Positions 28,511 through 36,267 of a DNA stretch of 55,116 nt are shown here, piece after piece. Position 1 is the stretch's first letter. Every line of letters starts with the position of its first letter. A program made the translations under genes and the position numbers. The notes beneath the pieces are model-generated. The model was not told the origin of the DNA, made no database searches, and was given only the letters and a program-made list of their open reading frames with translations. The stretch comes from Duganella guangzhouensis (GTDB taxonomy: Bacteria; Pseudomonadota; Gammaproteobacteria; Burkholderiales; Burkholderiaceae_D): positions 1-55,116 of the forward strand of contig NZ_WKJK01000028.1 of the NCBI RefSeq assembly GCF_009674535.1, given 5' to 3'.

Positions 28511-30523
28511 TTGTTCAAACCGAAGCTGCTGATTGTCCTGCTGCTCAGCGCCGCCATTACGACCATGGCCGCTGCGGCCGAGCGCCACATCCCCTTCTGG
28601 CCCGACGCGATACCGGAAGCCATTCACGCCAACGTTGACGGCCAGGCCGCGCTGGAAAGCGTGCGCACCTTGGGCCGCTTCCACCGCGTTCATGGTTCGC
28701 CCGGTTATGCGGCGGCGGCGCAGTGGGTTCAGCAGCAGGCCAGCGCCGCCGGCCTGCAAGACGCCAAGGTCGAACACTTTGCCGCCGACGGCAAGACCCA
28801 ATACGCCCACTTCCGCAGCTATCTGGGCTGGGACCCGCAACAGGCCAGCCTGGACGAAGTGACGCCACACCCACGGCCGGTAAGCCGCTTCCCTGAATTA
28901 CCGGTCGCCCTGGCCGACTACAGCCAGGATGCCGATGTCACCGCGCCGCTGGTCAGCGTGGGCAGCGGCGCCAGCGCCGCCGATTACGACGGCAAGGACG
29001 TCAAGGGCAAGCTGGTACTGGCCAGCGGCTCGCTGCCGCAGGTGCACAAGCTCGCGGTGGAACAGCGCGGCGCGCTCGGCATCCTGTCCGACTATCCGAA
29101 CCAGACCACCGCCTGGTCGGGCGACGATACGGACCTGGTACGCTGGGGCCATCTGTCGCCCTACCAGACGCAGAACCGCTTCGCCTTCATGCTGTCGCGC
29201 CGCCAGGCCAACGATTACCGCCAGCGTTTGTCGGCTGGCGAAGCGATCACGCTGCACGCGCAAGTGCGCGCCCACATGACGCCCGCCAGTTTCGACGTGG
29301 TCAGCGCCACCATCCCCGGCACCGATCCACAGGCCGGCGAGGTGATACTGACCGCCCATCTGTGCCATCAATCCGCTGGCGCCAACGACAACGCCTCCGG
29401 CAGCGCCGCCATTCTGCAGGTGGCGCGCGCGCTCAACGCCGCCATTCAGTCGGGCGCGCTGGCGCGGCCGCGCCTGACGATACGCTTCCTGTGGACGCCG
29501 GAAATCGTCGGCTCGCAGGCATGGCTGGCCAGCCATCCGGAACTGCAAGGCCGCATCGTCGGCGGCATCCACATGGACATGGTGGGCGCGCTGCTGGGCA
29601 CCACCCACAGCAGCTTCCACCTGGCGCGCACCGCGCAAACCAGGCCGCATGTGCTCAACGATATCGGCCAGGCGTTCTTCGACGAGGTGAGCGCCGCCTC
29701 CACCCGCTACGCCGAACGCGGTGGCGATGCCTATGCCGGCTTCGTCACAACGGGCGGCTCGCGCGACGCCTTCATTGGCGACGTGCGCAACGTGGAACTG
29801 GGCAGCGACCATGAAGTGTTTCAGGCCGCCGGCTGGGGCGCACCGATGCTGTACTTCCACGACTGGCCGGACGTCACCATCCACACCAACAAGGACCAGC
29901 CGGAAAATCTGGACGCTACCAAGCTGGGACGCGTAATCTACCTGGGTGCCGGCGTCGCCTACACGCTGGCCGCGCTGCCCGAGCGTGAAGCGCCGGTGCT
30001 GCTGGCCATGGCGCGCTACAACGACGAAGCCAGGCTGGCCCAGGCTCGCCTGCGCGCGGCCATCGGCGGCGACCAGCGCGACGGCGTGCTGGCGGTGCGC
30101 GAGGCGCTGGCCACCAGCATCGTCAATCTGCAGTCGGTGGCGTCACGTTGGCCATCCACCGAAGCGGCGGTGCGCCAGCTTGGCGTTCAACTGAAGTCAC
30201 AAAGCGCTGCGCTGCCGGCGCTGAAGGAAAGCGACCGCCGCAAACCGCAGCGCGCGGCGGCGGTGCGCGGCCCGCTCAGCGTCTACTACTACGATCATGT
30301 GGGGGAAAGAGAAAAGGCGCTGGGCATCACGCCCAAGCCGCTGCCGGCGTATGACGGCGATACCGAACTGTTGCTGTATGAAGCGGTGAATCTGGCCGAC
30401 GGCCAGCATACCGTCAGCCAGATCCGCGATATCCTCAGCGGGCGTTACGCGCCGGTGCCGCAGGCGCTGATCGCCGCCTACTTTGAGCAGTTGGCGGCGG
30501 CCGGCATCATCGCGTGGCAGTGA
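28511..30523 (+). CDS. Secreted M28 family aminopeptidase with PA domain and C-terminal helical module
   Basis: 670 aa zinc peptidase. Starts at TTG 28511 with GGGAG just upstream, giving a clean signal peptide (KLLIVLLLSAAITTMAAAA). A PA-type insert is seen around 150-260 (VKGKLVLASGSLPQVHKLA). Zinc ligands: HLCHQSAGANDNASGSAA (His, Asp), WTPEIVGSQAW (Glu), HMDMVG (Asp), and a late His in LGSDHEVF. The last ~80 residues (YDGDTELLLYEAVNLADGQ and on) form a separate helical, possibly winged-helix, module that is unusual for M28. The gene is preceded by the CAP gene with 76 bp between. Confidence 0.88.
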   Translation: MFKPKLLIVLLLSAAITTMAAAAERHIPFWPDAIPEAIHANVDGQAALESVRTLGRFHRVHGSPGYAAAAQWVQQQASAAGLQDAKVEHFAADGKTQYAHFRSYLGWDPQQASLDEVTPHPRPVSRFPELPVALADYSQDADVTAPLVSVGSGASAADYDGKDVKGKLVLASGSLPQVHKLAVEQRGALGILSDYPNQTTAWSGDDTDLVRWGHLSPYQTQNRFAFMLSRRQANDYRQRLSAGEAITLHAQVRAHMTPASFDVVSATIPGTDPQAGEVILTAHLCHQSAGANDNASGSAAILQVARALNAAIQSGALARPRLTIRFLWTPEIVGSQAWLASHPELQGRIVGGIHMDMVGALLGTTHSSFHLARTAQTRPHVLNDIGQAFFDEVSAASTRYAERGGDAYAGFVTTGGSRDAFIGDVRNVELGSDHEVFQAAGWGAPMLYFHDWPDVTIHTNKDQPENLDATKLGRVIYLGAGVAYTLAALPEREAPVLLAMARYNDEARLAQARLRAAIGGDQRDGVLAVREALATSIVNLQSVASRWPSTEAAVRQLGVQLKSQSAALPALKESDRRKPQRAAAVRGPLSVYYYDHVGEREKALGITPKPLPAYDGDTELLLYEAVNLADGQHTVSQIRDILSGRYAPVPQALIAAYFEQLAAAGIIAWQ

Positions 30524-31060
30524 TTACCACATCAGGTCATCCGGGATCTTGAAGGCGGCGTATGGATCGTCTTCTTCCACCTCGGCGCTGGCCTGCTTGA
30601 CGCGCACCACGATATCCGGATTGCGCTCGGCGATTTTATCGGCGAACACGCGCGGCACGAGCTCATAGCCCTCGCCCTGCGCCACGATCACCAGACGGCC
30701 CGCCACCAGATGCTCGCGCACCTGGGTCGACACGTAGATGCGTTCGATCTTGGTGCCCAGCGTGAAGTTGTAGGCGATGTCGGTGACCTTGCCCTTGCTC
30801 TGCTTATTCTGCTGCACCATCTGCGTGATCTGCGCGGCGATGGCTTTCTGCTGCGCGGCGGCGTCGCGCTCGGCGTTGGCCAGGCGCGCCTTTTCAGCGG
30901 CCTGGCGCTGCTGTTCCTGCGCCGCCAGCTTGACCGGGTCAACCGTCTCTACGCCAGCGCGGCGGTCTTCCTTCTGCTGCTTGCTCTTGCTCTGATGGGC
31001 GACCTTGACTTTGTTCTTGTCGACCAAGCCGGCTTTTAATAACTGATCCGCCAATCCCAT
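30524..31060 (-). CDS. DUF2058 family protein (YaiL-like)
   Basis: 178 aa. N-terminal MGLADQLLKAGLVDKNKVK, a long lysine/glutamine/alanine-rich helix (about 20-85) likely to be a coiled coil, and a C-terminal basic/beta part (YNFTLGTKIERIYVS). The family is called a putative nucleoprotein or polynucleotide-associated enzyme; no reaction is known. ATG 31060 is chosen with AAGGAG eight bases upstream; a GTG three codons earlier would overlap that site. Converges on the M28 gene with the two stop codons directly adjacent. Confidence 0.9.
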   Translation of the reverse strand: MGLADQLLKAGLVDKNKVKVAHQSKSKQQKEDRRAGVETVDPVKLAAQEQQRQAAEKARLANAERDAAAQQKAIAAQITQMVQQNKQSKGKVTDIAYNFTLGTKIERIYVSTQVREHLVAGRLVIVAQGEGYELVPRVFADKIAERNPDIVVRVKQASAEVEEDDPYAAFKIPDDLMW

Positions 31061-31098
31061 GATGCTCACTCCTTTTCAACGAAGGCGATAGCATACCA

Positions 31099-32532
31099 TC
31101 ACGGCTTGGTCGGCTCCCAGCCGCCGCCCAGCGCCAGGAACAGCGCGATCTGGTCTTTCGCCAGCGCGGCGTCGGACGCGGCCCAGGCGGCGTCGGTGGC
31201 GGCCAGCGTGCGGTCGGCGTCCAGCACCGACAGGAAATCGGTGCGGCCGTACTGATACAACTTGTGCGACTGCTCGGATGCCAGCGCGCTCTGATCGCGC
31301 GCGGTCTTCAGCGCGGCGTTGCGGTCCAGCTCACGGGCGTACACAGTCATCGTACTTTCCACTTCCTTCAGTGCGTTCAGCACCGTGCCGTCGAATTTGG
31401 CCAGCGCGCCTTCGGTGCCGGCTTCGGCCTGCTTGATGCGGCTGTGCGCGGTGCCGGTGTTGGGCAAGGTCCAGCTGATCAGCGGGCCCAGGCTCCAGCG
31501 GAAGGCATTGCCGGCGCCGAAGTGGTCCAGCAGGCCGGTGCTGCCGACCGAGGCGCCCAGCTCGATGTTCGGATACAGGTCGGCGGTGGCGACGCCGATG
31601 CGCGCGGTGGCGGAAGCCAGATTGCGTTCGGCCTGGCGGATGTCCGGACGGCGGCGCAGCAGCGCGGTGCCATCGCCCACCGGGATCTGCTGCGTCAGGC
31701 GCGGCGCGGCCTGGCACTGCAGCAGGTGCATATTCATTTCCTGCGGCGTCTTGCCGGTCAGCGCGGCCAGACGATAATAGGCGACGCGGTGCTGCGCCTG
31801 CAGCGGCGGCAGCGCCGACTGCATCTGCGCCAGCTGGCTGCGGGCGCGCGCGGCGTCGATGGCGGTGCCACGGCCGGCGCGGATACGCTCATCGGTCAGC
31901 TTGACGAACTTCTGCTGCAGGTCCACCGCGTTTTCCGCCACCGTGATCTGACGCACCGCCGAGCAAGCATCGGCGTAGGCATGCGCGGTATCGGCTGCCA
32001 CCGTCACCCGCACCACGTCAACGGCGGCTTGCGCGGCCTGGGTATCGGCATCGGCGGCTTCCACCGCGCGCTTGATCTTGCCGAACATGTCGGTCTGGTA
32101 GGAGACGTTGACGCCGATGTTGTACATGTAGGAGTCAGGCAGTTTTTCCGGCTGTGCCAGCGACACGCCGGAAATGCGGCCCACCATCGGCTCAAAGCCG
32201 ACGCTGACGTCCGGCTTGCGTGCCTCTTCCACCTGATCCAGCACGGCGCGGGTGCGCTCCAGATTGGCGGCGGCCACGCGCAGATCGGTATTGGCGGCCA
32301 GCGCCTGTTCGATCAGTTGGTCCAGCACCGGATCGTCATACAAACGCCACCAGTGCTTGGGCAGCGGTTCCGACTTGTAAGCCGATTCCTGCTGCGCGCC
32401 AAGGAACTTGGCTGCGGCTTCCGGGCGTTTGGCCACGGCCTGTTCTGGCACTTTGTAGTCGGGACCCACTGTGGTGCAGGCGGCCAGCGTGGCCAGCAAG
32501 GCCGCGCCGCTCAGTATTTTCAAGGAGTTCAT
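31099..32532 (-). CDS. NodT-family outer-membrane efflux lipoprotein
   Basis: 477 aa TolC-like outer-membrane factor of the NodT branch. Lipobox LAAC (TLAACTTVGPDY) marks a lipoprotein. Two repeats of the OEP domain are present, with PLPKHWWRLYDDPVLDQLIEQAL and RRPDIRQAERNLASATARIGVATADLYP (excerpt RRPDIRQAERN). GGAGGA lies five bases before ATG 32532. It is the last gene of the efflux operon and completes the trans-envelope channel for the HlyD-type adaptor and FUSC-type pump. Confidence 0.94.
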   Translation of the reverse strand: MNSLKILSGAALLATLAACTTVGPDYKVPEQAVAKRPEAAAKFLGAQQESAYKSEPLPKHWWRLYDDPVLDQLIEQALAANTDLRVAAANLERTRAVLDQVEEARKPDVSVGFEPMVGRISGVSLAQPEKLPDSYMYNIGVNVSYQTDMFGKIKRAVEAADADTQAAQAAVDVVRVTVAADTAHAYADACSAVRQITVAENAVDLQQKFVKLTDERIRAGRGTAIDAARARSQLAQMQSALPPLQAQHRVAYYRLAALTGKTPQEMNMHLLQCQAAPRLTQQIPVGDGTALLRRRPDIRQAERNLASATARIGVATADLYPNIELGASVGSTGLLDHFGAGNAFRWSLGPLISWTLPNTGTAHSRIKQAEAGTEGALAKFDGTVLNALKEVESTMTVYARELDRNAALKTARDQSALASEQSHKLYQYGRTDFLSVLDADRTLAATDAAWAASDAALAKDQIALFLALGGGWEPTKP

Positions 32533-32545
32533 CAGATCCTCCGCA

Positions 32546-33430
32546 TTACGATTTTTTGGACGGCTGCTGTACATCCACCGTCACGGTCTGGCCGGCCACC
32601 AGGCGCGCGCCGGCCGGCAGCGGATCGAGCTTGATGCGCACCGGGATGCGCTGCGCCAGACGCACCCAGTTAAAGGTCGGGTTCACGCTGGACAGCAGAT
32701 TGGACGAAGTGCTGCGGTCGCGGTCCGCGATACCGCCGGCCAGGCTTTCAACCTTGCCCTTGAGGCGCAGCGATTCACCCATCGGCAGCACCACCACTTC
32801 GTCACCAACCTGAATCGCCGGCAGCTTGGTTTCTTCGAAATAGCCTTCGACGTAGTAGGAGTCGTTGTCGATCAGCGCCATCACGGCACGGCCGGCGGTA
32901 ACGTAGGAACCCATGCGCAGATCGAGGTTGGAGATGGTGCCGTTGACCGGCGAGACGATGCGGGTGCGGTCCAGATTCAGCTTGGCGACATCACGCGCCA
33001 CTTCGGCCTGCGCCAGCGCGGCACGCAGCTGGTCGACGCGCGACGAGCCTTGTTCGCGGGTTTCGGCCGACACCAGGTCGCGCAGATCGGTGTTACGGCG
33101 CTCTTCCTTCAGCGCCTGCGCCAGTGTGGCGCGATGTGCCTGCAATGCCGCATCGGCCTGGCGCAGCGCCAGTTCGAAACGCGCGCGGTCGACTTCAAAC
33201 AGCACATCGCCCGCCTTCACTTTCTGATTGTCGTGCACCAGCACCGCCGTCACCTGGCCGGTGACGTCCGGCGCCACCTGCACCACGTCGGCCTTGACGC
33301 GGCCGTCGCGGGTCCACGGTTCGACTTCGTAGTGCTGCCACAGACGCCATCCCAGCACAATCGCAACGGCAACCGCCGCCATGGTGACAATAAACCGGCC
33401 CAAGGCCATCGCTATATTTTTGAGGTTCAT
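32546..33430 (-). CDS. HlyD-family adaptor (AaeA-like)
   Basis: 294 aa periplasmic adaptor. One N-terminal membrane anchor (about 14-30), then PWTRDGRVKADVVQVAPDV, the entry to the split lipoyl domain, an alpha hairpin (about 75-135) and NVNPTFNWVRLAQRIPVRI, which is typical of AaeA/EmrA. It links the inner-membrane FUSC pump to the NodT channel. Two bases follow the DUF1656 gene. The AaeAB system of E. coli exports aromatic carboxylic acids, a plausible analogue. Confidence 0.93.
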   Translation of the reverse strand: MNLKNIAMALGRFIVTMAAVAVAIVLGWRLWQHYEVEPWTRDGRVKADVVQVAPDVTGQVTAVLVHDNQKVKAGDVLFEVDRARFELALRQADAALQAHRATLAQALKEERRNTDLRDLVSAETREQGSSRVDQLRAALAQAEVARDVAKLNLDRTRIVSPVNGTISNLDLRMGSYVTAGRAVMALIDNDSYYVEGYFEETKLPAIQVGDEVVVLPMGESLRLKGKVESLAGGIADRDRSTSSNLLSSVNPTFNWVRLAQRIPVRIKLDPLPAGARLVAGQTVTVDVQQPSKKS

Positions 33431-33432
33431 GA

Positions 33433-33639
33433 TTAGCCCCGATTCGTTAACAAGGTAGAGAAGCTGCCCAGCAAAATGAAGAACAGCGCAAATTCAAACA
33501 GCGCGGGATGCCATACCAGGCGGTAAAAGCCAACGCGCATCAGCAGCTTGCCCAGCACCCGCGTGCAAATGAACGCGAGGATGGACAGCAGCAGCAAGGT
33601 GGGTACGTATAGTCCGTACAGACTGAGTTCAGCGATCAC
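33433..33639 (-). CDS. DUF1656 small membrane protein (AaeX-like)
   Basis: 68 aa with two hydrophobic helices (YGLYVPTLLLLSILAFI and ALFEFALFFILLGSF), the usual form of the small third component of AaeXAB-type pumps. It begins with GTG at 33639, with GGAG eight bases before, and overlaps the FUSC stop codon by four bases (GTGA). Function in the pump is unknown. Confidence 0.9.
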   Translation of the reverse strand: MIAELSLYGLYVPTLLLLSILAFICTRVLGKLLMRVGFYRLVWHPALFEFALFFILLGSFSTLLTNRG

Positions 33640-35684
33640 GATGCAATCTCCGGTTGGTAAGCGGCGGCGCGCGGGAACAGGTCGCGGCGCATGCTGGCCA
33701 GGACGGCGGCGGCTTGCGGCCGCGCCTCGCCGGCGGTATTCGATGCGGCGCCACACACGGCGCGCAGGGTCTGATCCAATCCCTGCAGCAGCGTGGCCGG
33801 GGCCTGGCCGTGTTCATGTCCGCCACGGCCGAAATAGGCGGCCAGTTTGTCCAGCAAGGGACGCAGCGTCACACCGGCCTGCGCCAGTTGCTGCTCCATG
33901 CCGCACAACGCCGCCACGTGGATGCCGACGCGCAGTTCGCGCAAGCCGTCCACCGCCACCGCACGCGCTTCCGGCGTCGGATGGGCGACGGCCAGACGCG
34001 GCATCAGCAGGCCAATACGGTCCACCATGCGCGCCGACACGTGCAGCAGCGACTGCGGTCCGCGCACCAGGCCGGGACGCGCGATCTGCGCCACTTCGCG
34101 GCGAGCGGCACCCAGCATCCGGCGCGCCATCCAGTCGCCGCCCACGGTGCGCAACAAGCTGGTCATGACGGCGGCGGCGATAAAGCCGAACAACTGCGCC
34201 GCCATGCTGTTGAGGAAGCTGGGGATGTCCAGCGTGCCAGTATCCTGCAGCGACAGGGTACCGGCCACACCGATCAGGAAGGCCAGAGAACTGCCCATGG
34301 TGGCCGGGCGCGGCATGAACACGCCGCCGATCAGGAACACCGGCGCGATCACCAACGCCAGCATCTCGTAGCTGTGCACCGCCGGCAGGATGAACATGAT
34401 GTAGATGGCGCCGGCCGGCATCGACATCACTGTCCACACCGAGAACGAGCGGATCGCCGGCACCGGGTCGTCCTGGGTGGCGAAGAAGCAGCACAGCACA
34501 CCGGCCATCATCGGCGCGGCGGCGCCGGACGGCCAGGCGGTGGCGATCCAGAAGGCACAGCAGATCAGGATGGTGATCACCGCCGCCAGCGCCGAACGCA
34601 GGGCCATGCCGTGGTCGCGGTGCAGCACCGCCGGCGACAGGTGCGGGGTGTAGCTGGCGGCGCCGCCCGCCATCACGGTGCCAACGTCGCTGCGCAGTTC
34701 GAGGCCGTCTTCGCAGGCTTCGATCAGGGCATCCAGGCGCTGCGCCAGATTCAGACGCAGGATCTCGCTCCAGCTGGCGCCAGCCACCAGTTCGGGCCTG
34801 AGCTGCGCCAGTTCGGCGCGCAGCTGGGCGGCGCGGGCCGGATCGGCGGCGCGGCCGTCAGCCACCCAGGCCGAAATGTCGTCCAGCACGCGGCGCCAAG
34901 GTATCAGGCTGTCCGGGTCCACTTCGCGCAGGGCGTTAAGACGGTCTTCCACCGCCAGCAGCAGCGGCACCATGATGGTCAGGCGGTCGTGCAGGCCGTG
35001 CACCATGCCGGCGGTCCAGCGCAGTTGCGAGGTGTCGAACGGCAGATGGGTCGACATCAGCCGCATTTCGCTGATCTCGCCGGCCAGCGCCAGCCGGGTG
35101 TGCGGATTCGGTGCCTTGATGGCGCCGGGTTTCAGCACCTCGCTCATCCAGCGCTGGGAGTCGGCGATGGCGCGATCCAGCCGCGCCAGCAGCGCCGGCC
35201 CCACGCCTTGGGGGAACACCAGCGAATGCACCACTGTGGCGGACAGGATGCCGATGGTGATTTCCTCAACCCGCGCCAGGCCGGTATCGAACACGCTGGC
35301 GGGGCTGGTCACGGCCGGGAAGCCGATCAGGCCCGCCGTGTACCCCGCCAGCATGAAGATGTAGGAGCGTGGCGTCCGGTCCAGCAGCGACACGTACAGG
35401 CACAGGCCCACCCAGCACGCCAGCGCCAGCGACAGCAGCTCCGGCGCATTGGCCAGGCGCGGCACCAGATAGATGGTGACGACGCTGCCGATCAGGGTGC
35501 CGCAAACGCGGAACAGCGCCTTGGAACGCACCGCGCCGGAGAACGGGCTTGCGACGATATAGGCAGTCATCATCGCCCAGAACGGGCGAGGCAAACCGGC
35601 GGCCAATGACACGTACAGTGCCAGCATGGCGGCCATAAAGCATTTGAGCGAGAACAGCATCTCGCTGGACTTGGGCATCTGCAT
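33636..35684 (-). CDS. FUSC-family inner-membrane efflux protein (AaeB-like)
   Basis: 682 aa. Two blocks of about five to six membrane helices (10-165 and 375-510), each followed by a cytoplasmic region, the arrangement of FUSC/AaeB proteins. Seen: LPRPFWAMMTAYIVASPFSGAVRSKALFRVCGT near the start (excerpt WAMMTAYIVASPFSG) and, in the second block, WIATAWPSGAAAPMMAGVLCCFF. It would drive export, probably of aromatic acids or similar weak acids. 18 bp downstream of marR. The C-terminal ~170 residues are soluble. Confidence 0.93.
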   Translation of the reverse strand: MQMPKSSEMLFSLKCFMAAMLALYVSLAAGLPRPFWAMMTAYIVASPFSGAVRSKALFRVCGTLIGSVVTIYLVPRLANAPELLSLALACWVGLCLYVSLLDRTPRSYIFMLAGYTAGLIGFPAVTSPASVFDTGLARVEEITIGILSATVVHSLVFPQGVGPALLARLDRAIADSQRWMSEVLKPGAIKAPNPHTRLALAGEISEMRLMSTHLPFDTSQLRWTAGMVHGLHDRLTIMVPLLLAVEDRLNALREVDPDSLIPWRRVLDDISAWVADGRAADPARAAQLRAELAQLRPELVAGASWSEILRLNLAQRLDALIEACEDGLELRSDVGTVMAGGAASYTPHLSPAVLHRDHGMALRSALAAVITILICCAFWIATAWPSGAAAPMMAGVLCCFFATQDDPVPAIRSFSVWTVMSMPAGAIYIMFILPAVHSYEMLALVIAPVFLIGGVFMPRPATMGSSLAFLIGVAGTLSLQDTGTLDIPSFLNSMAAQLFGFIAAAVMTSLLRTVGGDWMARRMLGAARREVAQIARPGLVRGPQSLLHVSARMVDRIGLLMPRLAVAHPTPEARAVAVDGLRELRVGIHVAALCGMEQQLAQAGVTLRPLLDKLAAYFGRGGHEHGQAPATLLQGLDQTLRAVCGAASNTAGEARPQAAAVLASMRRDLFPRAAAYQPEIAS

Positions 35685-35702
35685 GATGGAATCCCCGGTC
35701 GT

Positions 35703-36152
35703 TTAACCTGCGCTGCGCTCGGCCAGCACCTGGTCAAGCTTCAATAATACGCGCACTGTGGCCTCTACCTCATCCTGAGGCATATCCTTGAACAGCTCAC
35801 GGCGGAATGGCGCCAGCGCCTTTTCCAGACGTTCGGCGATGCGTTTGCCCTCGACGGTCAGCGACAGCGTCTTGGCGCGGCGGTCGCTCGGGTCGTCCTG
35901 GCGCAGCACCAGGCCGGAGGCCACCAGCTGGTCGATGATGCGCACCAGCGACGGCGGCTCGATGCCGACAGCATCCGCCACCCGCCCCGGACGCACGCCG
36001 TCGCCCAGGCGCGAAATCATCAGCACCGGCCAGGCGCTGGCGTGCGACAGCTCGAAACCGGCGGTCAGCTCGTCGGCCGCGCTCTTGTAAGCGCGCGCCA
36101 CGTGGATCAGCGTATTGGTCAGGGACAGCAGTGTTTTGTCGTAGGAGCTCAT
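35703..36152 (-). CDS. MarR-family transcriptional regulator
   Basis: 149 aa winged-helix repressor. The DNA-binding part shows RVADAVGIEPPSLVRIIDQL (recognition helix) and the wing RQDDPSDRRAKTLSLT with the conserved DxRxK. It is first in the efflux operon and therefore likely represses it, with release by a phenolic or other aromatic ligand as in this family. A perfect palindrome lies 26 bp upstream of its ATG. The start at 36152 is preferred to a TTG five codons earlier. Confidence 0.92.
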   Translation of the reverse strand: MSSYDKTLLSLTNTLIHVARAYKSAADELTAGFELSHASAWPVLMISRLGDGVRPGRVADAVGIEPPSLVRIIDQLVASGLVLRQDDPSDRRAKTLSLTVEGKRIAERLEKALAPFRRELFKDMPQDEVEATVRVLLKLDQVLAERSAG

Positions 36153-36177
36153 GATCGACTCGTTCAAATTTACTTAG

Positions 36178-36196
36178 GATGCTAAATATTAGCATC
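36178..36196. promoter_or_regulatory. MarR-type operator palindrome
   Basis: GATGCTAA-ATA-TTAGCATC: perfect 8-bp arms, 3-bp centre. Located 26-44 bp upstream of marR and 72 bp upstream of the divergent S9 gene, so it could control both. Length and spacing suit a MarR dimer. A near copy is at 12311-12329. Confidence 0.72.
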
Positions 36197-36267
36197 AAAC
36201 GCAAAACTTTGCTGGGCGGCACTTAAAAACTGGAGTATCGTTATCTTTTCACTACCATTTCGATGCC

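Noticed and set aside
33654..35609. 651-codon plus-strand open frame opposite the FUSC gene
   Set aside because: Gln/His/Arg-rich shadow; the minus strand encodes a clear FUSC protein with membrane helices.
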